In this document: positions 35,075 through 44,394 of the stretch, piece after piece | Layout of the letters: each line of letters opens with the position of its first letter | Position numbering within the stretch: the stretch's first letter is position 1 | Source of the DNA: Thermoanaerobacterium aotearoense | GTDB taxonomy: Bacteria; Bacillota; Thermoanaerobacteria; Thermoanaerobacterales; Thermoanaerobacteraceae | Assembly (NCBI RefSeq): GCF_009905255.1 | Contig: NZ_CP047602.1 | Location: forward strand, 310,001 to 374,000 | Reading direction: 5' to 3' | DNA: 64,000 nt | Made by a program: the position numbers and the translations under genes | The notes under the pieces: generated by a model | Databases searched by the model: none | What the model saw: the letters and a program-made list of their open reading frames with translations, nothing else | Told to the model about the DNA's origin: nothing

Positions 35075-35854
35075 GTGTATTCTGAATATGAGGTAAAAAA
35101 ACAGATCTGCGAAATAGGAAAGAGAATCTACATGAATGGGTTTGTGGCAGCGAATGACGGCAATATCACCGTTAGGATTGGTGAAAATGAAATAATAACG
35201 ACGCCTACCGGTGTCAGCAAAGGTTTCATGACTCCAGACATGCTATTAAATATTAATTTAAACGGTGAAGTATTAAAATCTTCAGGCGACTACAAACCGT
35301 CCACAGAAATAAAGATGCATCTTAGAGTCTATAGAGAAAGGCCAGATGTCAAATCAGTCATACATGCACATCCACCATTTGGCACAGGTTTTGCTATTGT
35401 AGGGATCCCGCTTACAAAGCCAATAATGCCAGAAGCAGTTATATCTTTAGGCTGTGTGCCGATAGCCGAATACGGGACGCCTTCTACAGAAGAGCTGCCA
35501 GATGCCGTCTCTAAATATTTGCAAAATTACGATGCGCTTTTATTAGAAAATCATGGTGCGTTGACATACGGTCCTGATTTAATTAGCGCATACTACAAGA
35601 TGGAATCACTTGAATTTTACGCAAAATTGACATTTATTTCTACACTTCTCGGAGGTCCAAAAGAATTATCAGATAGCCAAGTAGAAAAGCTTTATGAAAT
35701 TAGGAGAAAATTCGGTTTAAAAGGAAGACATCCAGGCGATTTGTGCAGTACATTAGGATGCAGCACAAATTCTGCAAAATCGAATGATGATGACATTTCT
35801 GAACTTGTGAATGTTATCACTAAGAAAGTATTAGAACAATTGAAATACAATTAA
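35075..35854 (+). CDS. Class II sugar-phosphate aldolase (rhamnulose/fuculose-1-phosphate) with C-terminal encapsulation helix
   Basis: 259 residues. Class II aldolase fold: AANDGNITVRIGENEI, TPTGVSKGFM, the zinc histidines in HAHPPFGTGFA and ENHGALTYG, and a catalytic glutamate in PEAVISLG. It splits L-rhamnulose- or L-fuculose-1-phosphate to DHAP and L-lactaldehyde. After the catalytic domain a linker ends in an amphipathic helix (DISELVNVITKKVLEQL) like the targeting helices on other proteins of this operon, so it is probably carried inside or on the compartment. Start is GTG at 35075 after AAGGAGGG. rhaA and rhaB downstream argue for rhamnulose-1-phosphate as the main substrate. Confidence 0.85.
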   Translation: MYSEYEVKKQICEIGKRIYMNGFVAANDGNITVRIGENEIITTPTGVSKGFMTPDMLLNINLNGEVLKSSGDYKPSTEIKMHLRVYRERPDVKSVIHAHPPFGTGFAIVGIPLTKPIMPEAVISLGCVPIAEYGTPSTEELPDAVSKYLQNYDALLLENHGALTYGPDLISAYYKMESLEFYAKLTFISTLLGGPKELSDSQVEKLYEIRRKFGLKGRHPGDLCSTLGCSTNSAKSNDDDISELVNVITKKVLEQLKYN

Positions 35855-35886
35855 AAACATATTTCGAATAAAAAGAGGAATTCTCT

Positions 35887-37551
35887 ATGAAACATTCTAA
35901 GCGATTTGAGGTTCTCGGCAAAAGACCTGTAAATCAGGATGGATTTATAAATGAATGGCCAGAAAAAGGCTTCATAGCAATGTGTAGTCCCAATGATCCT
36001 AAGCCATCAATAAAGATTGAAAACGACAAGATCGTTGAGATGGATGGGAAGAGAAGAGAAGACTTTGATTTTATAGATTTATTCATAGCTGATCACGCTA
36101 TAAATATTTATCAGGCTGAGAAATCCATGAAAATGAACTCGCTTGATATAGCCAAAATGCTTGTAGATATAAATGTAGAGAGAAAGACTATAATAAAAGT
36201 AGTTTCGGGACTTACACCTGCCAAAATAATGGAAGTTGTAAATCATCTTAATGTCGTTGAAATGATGATGGCTATGCAGAAAATGCGAGCAAGAAAGATT
36301 CCGGCTAATCAATCACATATTACAAATCTTAAAGATAATCCTGTGCAGATTGCAGCGGATGCTGCCGAATGTGCTTTAAGAGGTTTTAGGGAAGAAGAGA
36401 CCACCGTAGGAGTGACAAAATATGCTCCGTTTAATGCAATAGCGTTATTGATAGGGTCTCAGGCATTAAAAAGAGGCGTGCTTACTCAATGTGCTGTTGA
36501 GGAGGCGACGGAACTTGAATTAGGCATGAGGGGATTTACCACATACGCTGAGACTATATCTGTTTATGGAACTGAAAGTGTTTTTATAGATGGTGACGAT
36601 ACACCTTACTCCAAAGCATTCCTTGCTTCTGCTTATGCGTCAAGAGGATTGAAAATGAGGTTTACGTCAGGTACAGGTTCAGAAGTTCTTATGGGAAATG
36701 CAGAGGGTAAATCGATGTTGTACCTGGAAATCAGGTGCATCATGGTTACAAAAGGTGCAGGAGTGCAGGGGCTTCAAAATGGTGCAATAAGCTGTATAGG
36801 CATAACTAGCTCAGTTCCTTCAGGTATAAGGGCGGTGCTGGCTGAAAACCTTATAGCATCTATGCTTGATTTAGAGGTAGCATCAGGCAATGATCAGACT
36901 TTTACACATTCAGACATAAGAAGGACAGCAAGGACTATGATGCAGTTTTTACCCGGTACTGATTTCATATTTTCAGGTTACAGTGGAACGCCTAATTATG
37001 ACAATATGTTTGCAGGTTCCAATTTTGATGCAGAAGATTTTGATGACTACAATGTACTGCAAAGGGATTTAATGGTAGATGGAGGGTTAAGGCCTGTAAA
37101 AGAAGAAGATGTGGTAGAAGTGAGGCGAAAGGCAGCTAAAGCTTTGCAGGATGTATTTAGAGAGTTAAATCTTGGAGTAGTTACAGATGAAGAAGTAGAA
37201 GCAGCAGCATATGCACACGGCAGCAAAGATATGCCTGAAAGAGATGTTTTGTCTGACCTTGAATCAATCGATGAGATGATGAAAAGAGGGATTACAGGCA
37301 TTGACATCGTAAAGGCTTTATATAGATCTGGACATGAGGATATAGCGGAAAACATTTTAAACATGTTAAAACAGCGCATATCTGGAGACTATTTGCAGAC
37401 ATCAGCTATTCTTGATGAAGATTTTAATGTTATAAGCGCCATAAATTGTCCAAATGATTACTTAGGACCTGGAACAGGATATAGGATTGATAAAGATAGA
37501 TGGGAAGAGATAAAGAATATTCCTTACACCATTAATCCTGACAATTTGTAA
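35887..37551 (+). CDS. pduC: B12-dependent propanediol dehydratase, large subunit
   Basis: 554 residues, the standard length. Typical stretches include KRFEVLGKRPVNQDGFINEW, the substrate-binding barrel (MQKMRARKIPANQSHITNL, AECALRGFREEETT) and FTSGTGSEVLMGNAEGKSM. It turns 1,2-propanediol into propionaldehyde with an adenosylcobalamin radical; glycerol is often also accepted. It is followed directly by the medium and small subunits and reactivase genes, the invariant order of pdu operons. No glycyl-radical dehydratase is present, so this locus is the B12 type. Confidence 0.95.
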   Translation: MKHSKRFEVLGKRPVNQDGFINEWPEKGFIAMCSPNDPKPSIKIENDKIVEMDGKRREDFDFIDLFIADHAINIYQAEKSMKMNSLDIAKMLVDINVERKTIIKVVSGLTPAKIMEVVNHLNVVEMMMAMQKMRARKIPANQSHITNLKDNPVQIAADAAECALRGFREEETTVGVTKYAPFNAIALLIGSQALKRGVLTQCAVEEATELELGMRGFTTYAETISVYGTESVFIDGDDTPYSKAFLASAYASRGLKMRFTSGTGSEVLMGNAEGKSMLYLEIRCIMVTKGAGVQGLQNGAISCIGITSSVPSGIRAVLAENLIASMLDLEVASGNDQTFTHSDIRRTARTMMQFLPGTDFIFSGYSGTPNYDNMFAGSNFDAEDFDDYNVLQRDLMVDGGLRPVKEEDVVEVRRKAAKALQDVFRELNLGVVTDEEVEAAAYAHGSKDMPERDVLSDLESIDEMMKRGITGIDIVKALYRSGHEDIAENILNMLKQRISGDYLQTSAILDEDFNVISAINCPNDYLGPGTGYRIDKDRWEEIKNIPYTINPDNL

Positions 37552-37564
37552 AGATGGTGAAAAA

Positions 37565-38191
37565 ATGTACGTAGATGAAGAACTGTTAAAAGAAATTACT
37601 AAACGTGTTATAGAAGAATTAAATAATAAGCATAAAACTGATAATGTGCCTTCGTATTTTATTGAAAATGGAGTTGCCTATAAGGGTAAAAATATAGAGG
37701 AAGTCGTCATTGGTGTTGGGCCTGCATTTGGAAAGCATATAAAAAAGACTATAAATGGCCTTGACCATAGAGATGTCATAAAAGAAATAATTGCAGGCAT
37801 CGAAGAAGAAGGTATGGTTCATAGAATTGTAAGAGTTCTAAAGACTTCTGATGTGGCGTTCATAGGCAAAGAAGCTGCTTTATTAAGCGGATCGGGAATA
37901 GGCATAGGCATACAATCAAAAGGTACTACAGTGATTCATCAAAAAGATTTATATCCTTTAAGCAATTTAGAACTGTTTCCACAAGCTCCACTGCTAAATT
38001 TAGAATTATACAGGGAAATAGGCAAAAATGCGGCGAGATATGCTAAAGGCATGATGGTAAAGCCTATTTTGATTCAAAATGATTACATGGTGAGACCTAA
38101 ATACCAAGTGAAAGCTGCTATAATGCATATAAAAGAGACGGAAAAGATATTGAAAAATGCTCAATCAATCCAATTGACGATAGACTTGTAA
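37565..38191 (+). CDS. pduD: Propanediol dehydratase, medium subunit, with N-terminal encapsulation helix
   Basis: 208 residues. An N-terminal amphipathic helix (DEELLKEITKRVIEEL) precedes the core; in Salmonella the equivalent PduD N-terminus drives packing of the dehydratase into the shell. Family core: EVVIGVGPAFGKHIKKTING, EIIAGIEEEGMVHRIVRVLK and GSGIGIGIQSKGTTVIHQKD. It provides part of the B12-binding interface with PduC. It starts 13 bp after pduC. Confidence 0.93.
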   Translation: MYVDEELLKEITKRVIEELNNKHKTDNVPSYFIENGVAYKGKNIEEVVIGVGPAFGKHIKKTINGLDHRDVIKEIIAGIEEEGMVHRIVRVLKTSDVAFIGKEAALLSGSGIGIGIQSKGTTVIHQKDLYPLSNLELFPQAPLLNLELYREIGKNAARYAKGMMVKPILIQNDYMVRPKYQVKAAIMHIKETEKILKNAQSIQLTIDL

Positions 38192-38208
38192 AAGTTGGGA
38201 TGGTAAAT

Positions 38209-38607
38209 ATGGAAGAATATCCGCTATCAAAAAGTGCTTTTGATAAATTGGTGACAAAAACAGGCAAACATTTGAATGAAATAAATATTGAAAATGTAAT
38301 GAAGGGAAACGTAAAACCCGATGATATCAAGATATCCAAAGAAGTGCTTTTAATGCAAGGGCAAATTGCAGAAAGATACGGCAGGCATCAGATGAAGGAG
38401 AATTTCACAAGAGCATCGGAGCTTACAGATGTTCCAGATGAAAAGATTTTGGAAATATATGAGAGCTTAAGGCCGTTTAGATCTACAAAGGAAGAGCTTA
38501 TAAATCTTGCCTATGAATTAAGAGATAAGTACAATGCCATTAACTGTGCAAACTTGATACTTGAGGCTGCTGAAGTATATGAAAAAAGAAATATTTTGAA
38601 AACTTAA
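38209..38607 (+). CDS. pduE: Propanediol dehydratase, small subunit
   Basis: About 132 residues, shorter than the ~170 of enteric PduE because the N-terminal region is trimmed. Conserved core: ENVMKGNVKPDDIKISKEVL, LMQGQIAERYGRHQMKENF and LRPFRSTKEELINLAYELRD. It completes the (alpha-beta-gamma)2 enzyme. The ATG at 38209 is slightly favoured by GGGATGG five bases upstream; an in-frame ATG at 38200 is also possible. Confidence 0.9.
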   Translation: MEEYPLSKSAFDKLVTKTGKHLNEINIENVMKGNVKPDDIKISKEVLLMQGQIAERYGRHQMKENFTRASELTDVPDEKILEIYESLRPFRSTKEELINLAYELRDKYNAINCANLILEAAEVYEKRNILKT

Positions 38608-38620
38608 AGGGGCTTTTCAG

Positions 38621-40438
38621 ATGAAACTCATAGCAGGTGTTGATATTGGCAATTCTACAACAGAAGTGTGTATAGCCGCTATTAAAGATGACAATACATT
38701 AGAATTTTTAAGCAGTTCCTTGACAGCTACGACAGGTGTAAAAGGCACTGTGGATAATGTGACAGGGGTTATTAATGGATTGACTGAGGCACTAAAAAAA
38801 ATTGGCAAGAATATTAGGGATTTAAGCCTCATTAGAATCAATGAAGCCGCCCCAGTTGTCTGTGGTGCTGCTATGGAGACAATAACGGAAACTGTTATCA
38901 CTGGTTCGACTATGATAGGTCATAATCCATCCACGCCGGGTGGTGTCGGACTTGGAGTAGGCGAGATAATACATATAAATGATTTAGCTGATGCTACTAA
39001 AGGCAAAAATTACATTGTGGTTATACCTAAGGAGATTGGCTATGAAGAAGCTTCAATAATGATAAACAAATCTTTTGAAAACGATATTGATGTAAAAGCT
39101 GCTATAGTTCAAAGCGATGAAGCAGTTTTAATCAACAACAGGCTTAAAAAGATTATACCAATTGTTGACGAAGTAAGGCAGATAGAAAAGATTCCATCGG
39201 GTGTTGTAGCGGCTGTAGAGGTGGCACCAGAAGGCAAGTCCATAAGCACGTTATCAAATCCTTATGGTATCGCAACAATATTTGACTTAACTCCAGAAGA
39301 GACAAAGTATGTCATACCGATTTCGAAAAGTTTGATGGGGAAAAAGTCAGCAGTTGTCATAAAAACACCGAGGGGACAAGTGAAAGAAAGAATAATTCCG
39401 GCTGGTAATCTCTTAATCATGGGGCCTACTATGTCATCAAAAGTAAGTGTTGATTCTGGTGCTGAAGCTATAATGGAATCAGTTGAAGAAGTCGGCACAA
39501 TTGATGACGTAGAAGGTGAAGAAAATACAAATGTTGGGAATATGATAAAAAATCTAAAAAACAAGATGGCAAATATAACTGGGCAAAAAGTAGATAAGAT
39601 AAAGATTAAAGATATCTTCGCTGTTGATACGACAGTCCCTGTTAAAGTAGAGGGCGGACTTGCTGGTGAGACTTCAATGGAAAAAGCAGTCGTGTTGGCG
39701 GCTATGGTAAAGACAGATACGCTTCCGATGATAGAAATTGCAGAAAAGCTTCAAAGAAAGTTGGGTGTATTTGTAAAAATAGCTGGAGTAGAAGCTGTGA
39801 TGGCTACATTAGGTGCGCTTACAACTCCAGGCACAAAGTTGCCACTTGCAATACTGGATATCGGTGGGGGTTCTACAGATGCAGCTTTGATTGATGAAAA
39901 AGGCATTGTAAAATCTATACACATGGCAGGTGCTGGAGAATTAGTCACAATGCTTATTGATTCAGAATTAGGGTTAAATGATAGATATTTGTCTGAAGAA
40001 ATAAAGAGAAATCCGATTGGAAAAGTTGAAAGCCTATTTCACATAAGAATGGAAAATAGGGAGATAAAGTTTTTTGACAAACCTTTAAATCCTCGATATT
40101 ACGGTAGGATCGTAATTTTAAAAGAAAATGACATGATCCCTGTATTTAAAGAAGATTTGACAATGGAAAAGATTATTTACGTGCGAAGACAAGCGAAGGA
40201 TAAAGTTTTCGTTAAAAATGCTATTAGAGCTTTGAAAAAAATTGCTCCGGAAAATAATTTAAGGCGAATACCAAATGTAGTCTTGGTTGGCGGTTCTGCT
40301 TTGGACTTTGAAATTCCAGAGATGATTTTATCAGAGCTATCAAAATACAAAATCATAGCAGGCAGAGGGAATATAAGAAAAATCGAAGGGCCAAGAAATG
40401 CTGTAGCGACAGGTCTTGTGATGTCTTATTTAGGGTGA
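38621..40438 (+). CDS. pduG: Diol dehydratase reactivase, large subunit
   Basis: 605 residues. ASKHA ATPase motifs: AGVDIGNSTTEVCIA at the N-terminus, LAILDIGGGSTDAALID in the middle and VVLVGGSALDFEIPEM near the end. It is a chaperone-like factor that uses ATP to remove damaged cobalamin from the inactivated dehydratase. AAAGGGGC precedes the start, and it pairs with the small subunit 4 bp downstream. Confidence 0.94.
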   Translation: MKLIAGVDIGNSTTEVCIAAIKDDNTLEFLSSSLTATTGVKGTVDNVTGVINGLTEALKKIGKNIRDLSLIRINEAAPVVCGAAMETITETVITGSTMIGHNPSTPGGVGLGVGEIIHINDLADATKGKNYIVVIPKEIGYEEASIMINKSFENDIDVKAAIVQSDEAVLINNRLKKIIPIVDEVRQIEKIPSGVVAAVEVAPEGKSISTLSNPYGIATIFDLTPEETKYVIPISKSLMGKKSAVVIKTPRGQVKERIIPAGNLLIMGPTMSSKVSVDSGAEAIMESVEEVGTIDDVEGEENTNVGNMIKNLKNKMANITGQKVDKIKIKDIFAVDTTVPVKVEGGLAGETSMEKAVVLAAMVKTDTLPMIEIAEKLQRKLGVFVKIAGVEAVMATLGALTTPGTKLPLAILDIGGGSTDAALIDEKGIVKSIHMAGAGELVTMLIDSELGLNDRYLSEEIKRNPIGKVESLFHIRMENREIKFFDKPLNPRYYGRIVILKENDMIPVFKEDLTMEKIIYVRRQAKDKVFVKNAIRALKKIAPENNLRRIPNVVLVGGSALDFEIPEMILSELSKYKIIAGRGNIRKIEGPRNAVATGLVMSYLG

Positions 40439-40442
40439 TTTT

Positions 40443-40781
40443 ATGGAATTTATAAAGCCTCAAATAGTGATTTTTGCAAATACAGAAAACAAATATATAA
40501 TAAACGAGGTTATAGCTGGCATTGAAGAAGAAGGTGCATTATATAGATTATCTTACAATGAATGTGCTGATGTTATGAAAATGGCTTATGATGCAGCAAA
40601 AGCATCTGTATTAGGTATCGGAATAGGCATATCTGGAGATTTAGTGTGTTTGCACTCTAAAAACTTGGAAATCAATACACCTTTGATTCTTTCAAAGACA
40701 AGTGAAAACTTTGATCCACGACTCGTTGGATGCAATGCTGCAAAATATGTAAAGGGTTTGCCACTTAAATACTTAGATTAG
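40443..40781 (+). CDS. pduH: Diol dehydratase reactivase, small subunit
   Basis: 112 residues. It resembles the dehydratase medium subunit fold (IINEVIAGIEEEGALYRL, SVLGIGIGISGDLVCLHSKN), which is how the reactivase swaps subunits with the enzyme to free damaged cofactor. It starts 4 bp after pduG. Confidence 0.9.
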   Translation: MEFIKPQIVIFANTENKYIINEVIAGIEEEGALYRLSYNECADVMKMAYDAAKASVLGIGIGISGDLVCLHSKNLEINTPLILSKTSENFDPRLVGCNAAKYVKGLPLKYLD

Positions 40782-40792
40782 CAGGTGGTACA

Positions 40793-41763
40793 ATGAGTGT
40801 TTATACTAAAACTGGTGATGATGGTTACACGTTGCTATTAAATGGAGAAAGAATTCCAAAGGACGATTTGAGAATAGAGACATTGGGAAATTTGGATGAA
40901 TTGACAAGCTATTTAGGATTTGCAAAAGCTCAAATAAATGATGATTCCATAAAAAAGAGATAGAAAATATTCAGATAAAGGTAAAAGTAATACTTTCAGA
41001 GATAGCAGATGGCAAAAGCGATAAATGGCATATATCAGAAAATGATGTCTTTGACATAGAAAGATTAATTGACGATTATCAAAACATGGTAAAGATTAAA
41101 AATGGTTTTGTAATACCTGGTAAAAACCAAATCTCAGCATTATTAGATATTGTAAGGACTATAACGAGAAAAACTGAGAGAAGCTTAATCAAAGTTGACA
41201 AGAAATATCCTGTAAATATTAATTCGAAAGTTTACATCAATAGATTGTCTGATTATTTGTTTGTTTTAGCAAGGTATATGGAAATAAGAACGGAAATAGA
41301 AGAAAAAGTAAAAGACGTGATAAGAAAGCATTATGGAAAGAACAAAGGCGAAATAAAGCTAAATTTAGATATAGCAAAAAATTTAATGGCTAAGGTAGAA
41401 AAGAAGGCAGAAAGCATTAATCTACCGGTTGCTATTGCAATAGTTGACATGCATGGCAATTTGATAGCGGCTCATTTTATGGATGGTACACTTCTTGAAA
41501 GCATGAATCTAGCTATAAATAAAGCTTATACATCAGTGGTGCTTAAAATGTCGACGCAAGAGTTATCAAAACTTGCACAACCAGGGCAGCCTCTTTACGG
41601 GATAAATACAACTGATAATAGAATCGTAGTGTTTGGAGGTGGGTGCCCTATAAAACATCAAGGTGAAATAGTTGGTGGAATTGGAGTTAGCGGTGGTACA
41701 GTAGAACAAGATATAGAACTTTCTATTTATGGTGCAGATGTATTTGAGGAGGTTATATCATGA
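40793..41763 (+). CDS. pduO: PduO-type cobalamin adenosyltransferase, read through a -1 frameshift
   Basis: The zero frame from the ATG at 40793 gives the N-terminus of an ATP:cob(I)alamin adenosyltransferase (YTKTGDDGYTLLLNGERIPK, NLDELTSYLGFA) and stops at 40961. The -1 frame continues it perfectly, from GAG at 40957 through FVIPGKNQISALLDIVRTIT and RKTERSL (the catalytic arginine region), then a C-terminal GlcG/HbpS heme-type domain (AIAIVDMHGNLIAAHFMDG, GGCPIKHQGEIVGGIGVSGG). The break sits on A AAA AAG (40951-40957). Full length would be about 323 residues. The enzyme makes adenosylcobalamin for PduCDE. It could be a real frameshift mutation, slippage-expressed, or a sequencing error. 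The frame from 41086 on may alternatively be translated alone. Confidence 0.8.
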
Positions 41764-43163
41764 AAGTTAAAGAGGAAGATATTGAAGCGATCGTCAAAAA
41801 AGTCTTATCGGAATTTAATTTTAAAAAAAATACTAAAAGTTTCAGAGATTTTGGCGTATTTCAAGATATGAATGATGCTATTCGTGCTGCAAAAGATGCC
41901 CAGAAAAAATTGAGAAATATGTCCATGGAGTCGAGAGAAAAGATTATACAGAATATAAGAAAAAAGATTATGGAGAATAAAAAAATACTTGCAGAGATGG
42001 GCGTCAGTGAAACTGGCATGGGGAAAGTAGAGCACAAAATAATAAAACATGAGCTTGTAGCACTTAAGACACCTGGTACCGAAGATATAGTGACAACAGC
42101 ATGGTCTGGCGATAAGGGACTGACATTGGTTGAAATGGGGCCATTTGGTGTAATAGGTACGATTACTCCTTCGACAAATCCAAGTGAAACCGTCCTTTGC
42201 AATAGCATAGGTATGATAGCCGCAGGTAATTCAGTCGTATTTAATCCACATCCAGGTGCGGTAAATGTATCTAATTACGCTGTCAAGTTAGTAAATGAAG
42301 CGGTGATGGAAGCTGGCGGCCCTGAGAATTTAGTCGCATCTGTTGAAAAACCTACACTTGAAACTGGAAATATTATGTTCAAGAGTCCTGATGTTTCGCT
42401 ATTAGTAGCGACAGGCGGACCTGGTGTAGTAACATCGGTTCTCTCATCTGGCAAAAGGGCAATAGGAGCAGGAGCAGGAAATCCACCAGTTGTAGTTGAT
42501 GAAACGGCAGATATAAAAAAAGCTGCGAAAGATATAGTCGATGGTGCTACATTTGACAACAATTTGCCTTGTATTGCTGAAAAGGAAGTAGTTTCTGTAG
42601 ATAAAATAACAGATGAACTGATTTACTACATGCAACAGAATGGCTGCTACAAGATTGAGGGGCGAGAAATTGAAAAGCTCATTGAACTTGTATTGGATCA
42701 CAAAGGTGGCAAGATAACATTAAACAGGAAATGGGTTGGCAAAGATGCTCATTTAATACTAAAAGCTATAGGCATAGATGCTGATGAAAGCGTAAGGTGC
42801 ATAATTTTTGAGGCGGAAAAAGACAATCCGTTAGTGGTAGAAGAGCTGATGATGCCTATTTTAGGAATAGTAAGAGCCAAAAATGTAGATGAAGCGATAA
42901 TGATTGCGACAGAGTTAGAACATGGCAATAGGCATTCAGCACATATGCATTCTAAAAACGTTGATAATTTAACAAAGTTTGGAAAAATAATTGACACTGC
43001 TATATTTGTAAAAAATGCTCCATCGTATGCCGCGTTAGGATATGGTGGTGAAGGTTATTGCACATTTACGATTGCAAGCAGAACAGGTGAAGGATTGACA
43101 TCTGCAAGGACTTTTACTAAAAGTCGTAGATGTGTCTTGGCAGATGGATTATCAATAAGATAG
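41760..43163 (+). CDS. pduP: CoA-acylating propionaldehyde dehydrogenase with N-terminal encapsulation helix
   Basis: 467 residues. The N-terminal helix EEDIEAIVKKVLSEF matches the PduP-type targeting peptide, followed by a linker. The aldehyde dehydrogenase body has GVIGTITPSTNPSETVLCNS, NSVVFNPHPGAVN, ATGGPGVVTSVLSSGKRAIG and the catalytic cysteine in NLPCIAEKEVV. It converts propionaldehyde, CoA and NAD+ to propionyl-CoA and NADH. Its ATG overlaps the pduO stop (ATGA), so translation is coupled. Confidence 0.94.
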   Translation: MKVKEEDIEAIVKKVLSEFNFKKNTKSFRDFGVFQDMNDAIRAAKDAQKKLRNMSMESREKIIQNIRKKIMENKKILAEMGVSETGMGKVEHKIIKHELVALKTPGTEDIVTTAWSGDKGLTLVEMGPFGVIGTITPSTNPSETVLCNSIGMIAAGNSVVFNPHPGAVNVSNYAVKLVNEAVMEAGGPENLVASVEKPTLETGNIMFKSPDVSLLVATGGPGVVTSVLSSGKRAIGAGAGNPPVVVDETADIKKAAKDIVDGATFDNNLPCIAEKEVVSVDKITDELIYYMQQNGCYKIEGREIEKLIELVLDHKGGKITLNRKWVGKDAHLILKAIGIDADESVRCIIFEAEKDNPLVVEELMMPILGIVRAKNVDEAIMIATELEHGNRHSAHMHSKNVDNLTKFGKIIDTAIFVKNAPSYAALGYGGEGYCTFTIASRTGEGLTSARTFTKSRRCVLADGLSIR

Positions 43164-43174
43164 GAGAGGATAAT

Positions 43175-44386
43175 ATGGAAGTCAATCAGATAGACATTGA
43201 GGAGATAGTTAAGAAAATATTAAATGATTTAAGAAATGAGCCTAAAGAAAACATTAAAGAGAGCAATTCAAAAATACCATCTATCTGCAGAGCTGCTGTA
43301 CTTACAGATGTTAAAAAAATAGAAGTAAAAGAATTTAATATTCCAGAAATAAATGATGATGAAATGCTTGTCAAGGTGGAAGGCTGTGGCGTTTGCGGTA
43401 CTGATGTTCATGAATACAAAGGAGATCCTTTTGGACTTATACCATTGGTTTTAGGACACGAAGGTACAGGTGAGATAGTCAAGCTGGGGAAAAACGTGAG
43501 ACGAGATTCTGCTGGTAAAGAAATCAAAGAAGGCGATAAGATTGTTACATCTGTCGTTCCGTGCGGTGAATGCGATATATGTTTGAATCATCCAGACAAG
43601 ACAAATTTGTGTGAAAACTCAAAGATTTACGGCTTAATATCCGATGATAATTACCATTTAAATGGTTGGTTCTCAGAGTACATCGTCATAAGGAAAGGCT
43701 CAACATTTTATAAGGTCAATGATATAAACCTTAATTTGAGGCTTTTGGTAGAACCGGCTGCAGTAGTCGTACATGCAGTAGAGCGCGCAAAATCCACAGG
43801 TCTTATGAAATTCAACAGTAAAGTTCTCGTACAAGGCTGTGGCCCTATAGGATTACTGCTATTGTCGGTTGTAAAGACGCTTGGAGTAGAAAATATCATA
43901 GCCGTCGACGGCGATGAGAATAGACTCAACATGGCTAAAAGATTAGGTGCTACAGCACTCATTAATTTTACTAAATACAGCAATATTGATGAGCTTGTTG
44001 ATGCTGTTAAAAAAGCAAGCGATGGAATTGGCGCAGATTTTGCATTTCAATGTACAGGCGTTCCTTCTGCAGCGTCTAATATTTGGAAGTTTGTAAGGCG
44101 GGGAGGTGGTTTATGCGAAGTTGGATTTTTTGTAAATAATGGTGATTGTAAGATAAACCCCCATTATGATATTTGCAATAAGGAGATAACAGCAGTTGGC
44201 TCATGGACTTACACTCCTCAAGACTATTTGACAACTTTTGATTTTCTCAAAAGAGCTAAAGAAATAGGACTTCCAATTGAAGAGCTGATAACACATAGAT
44301 TTTCACTTGATAAAATGAATGAAGCTATGGAAGTTAATATGAAGCAGGAAGGGATAAAAGTAGTGTATATAAATGACAGATTTTAG
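43175..44386 (+). CDS. Zinc-dependent alcohol dehydrogenase (MDR) with encapsulation helix
   Basis: 403 residues. An N-terminal amphipathic helix (IDIEEIVKKILNDL) and a ~25-residue linker precede an ordinary MDR dehydrogenase: catalytic zinc ligands in GCGVCGTDVHEYKG and GHEGTG, a structural-zinc cysteine lobe (CGECDICLNHPDKTNLC) and a Rossmann motif GCGPIGLLLLSV. The helix is almost the same as that of PduP, so it should be shell cargo. It probably fills the PduQ role (propionaldehyde to propanol, recycling NADH) or reduces lactaldehyde to propanediol. Classical PduQ is an unrelated iron enzyme. The ATG at 43175 follows AGGAGAGG. Confidence 0.85.
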   Translation: MEVNQIDIEEIVKKILNDLRNEPKENIKESNSKIPSICRAAVLTDVKKIEVKEFNIPEINDDEMLVKVEGCGVCGTDVHEYKGDPFGLIPLVLGHEGTGEIVKLGKNVRRDSAGKEIKEGDKIVTSVVPCGECDICLNHPDKTNLCENSKIYGLISDDNYHLNGWFSEYIVIRKGSTFYKVNDINLNLRLLVEPAAVVVHAVERAKSTGLMKFNSKVLVQGCGPIGLLLLSVVKTLGVENIIAVDGDENRLNMAKRLGATALINFTKYSNIDELVDAVKKASDGIGADFAFQCTGVPSAASNIWKFVRRGGGLCEVGFFVNNGDCKINPHYDICNKEITAVGSWTYTPQDYLTTFDFLKRAKEIGLPIEELITHRFSLDKMNEAMEVNMKQEGIKVVYINDRF

Positions 44387-44394
44387 GTGATATA

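Noticed and set aside
41086-41763. A stand-alone 225-residue protein with a GlcG/HbpS domain
   Set aside because: The frame is open upstream to 40957 and encodes the missing adenosyltransferase half, so it is the continuation of pduO. Independent translation of the C-terminal domain is not excluded.
42275-42562. Antisense open frames inside pduP and many other genes
   Set aside because: They mirror the codon pattern of the real genes, lack ribosome sites and have no recognisable domains.
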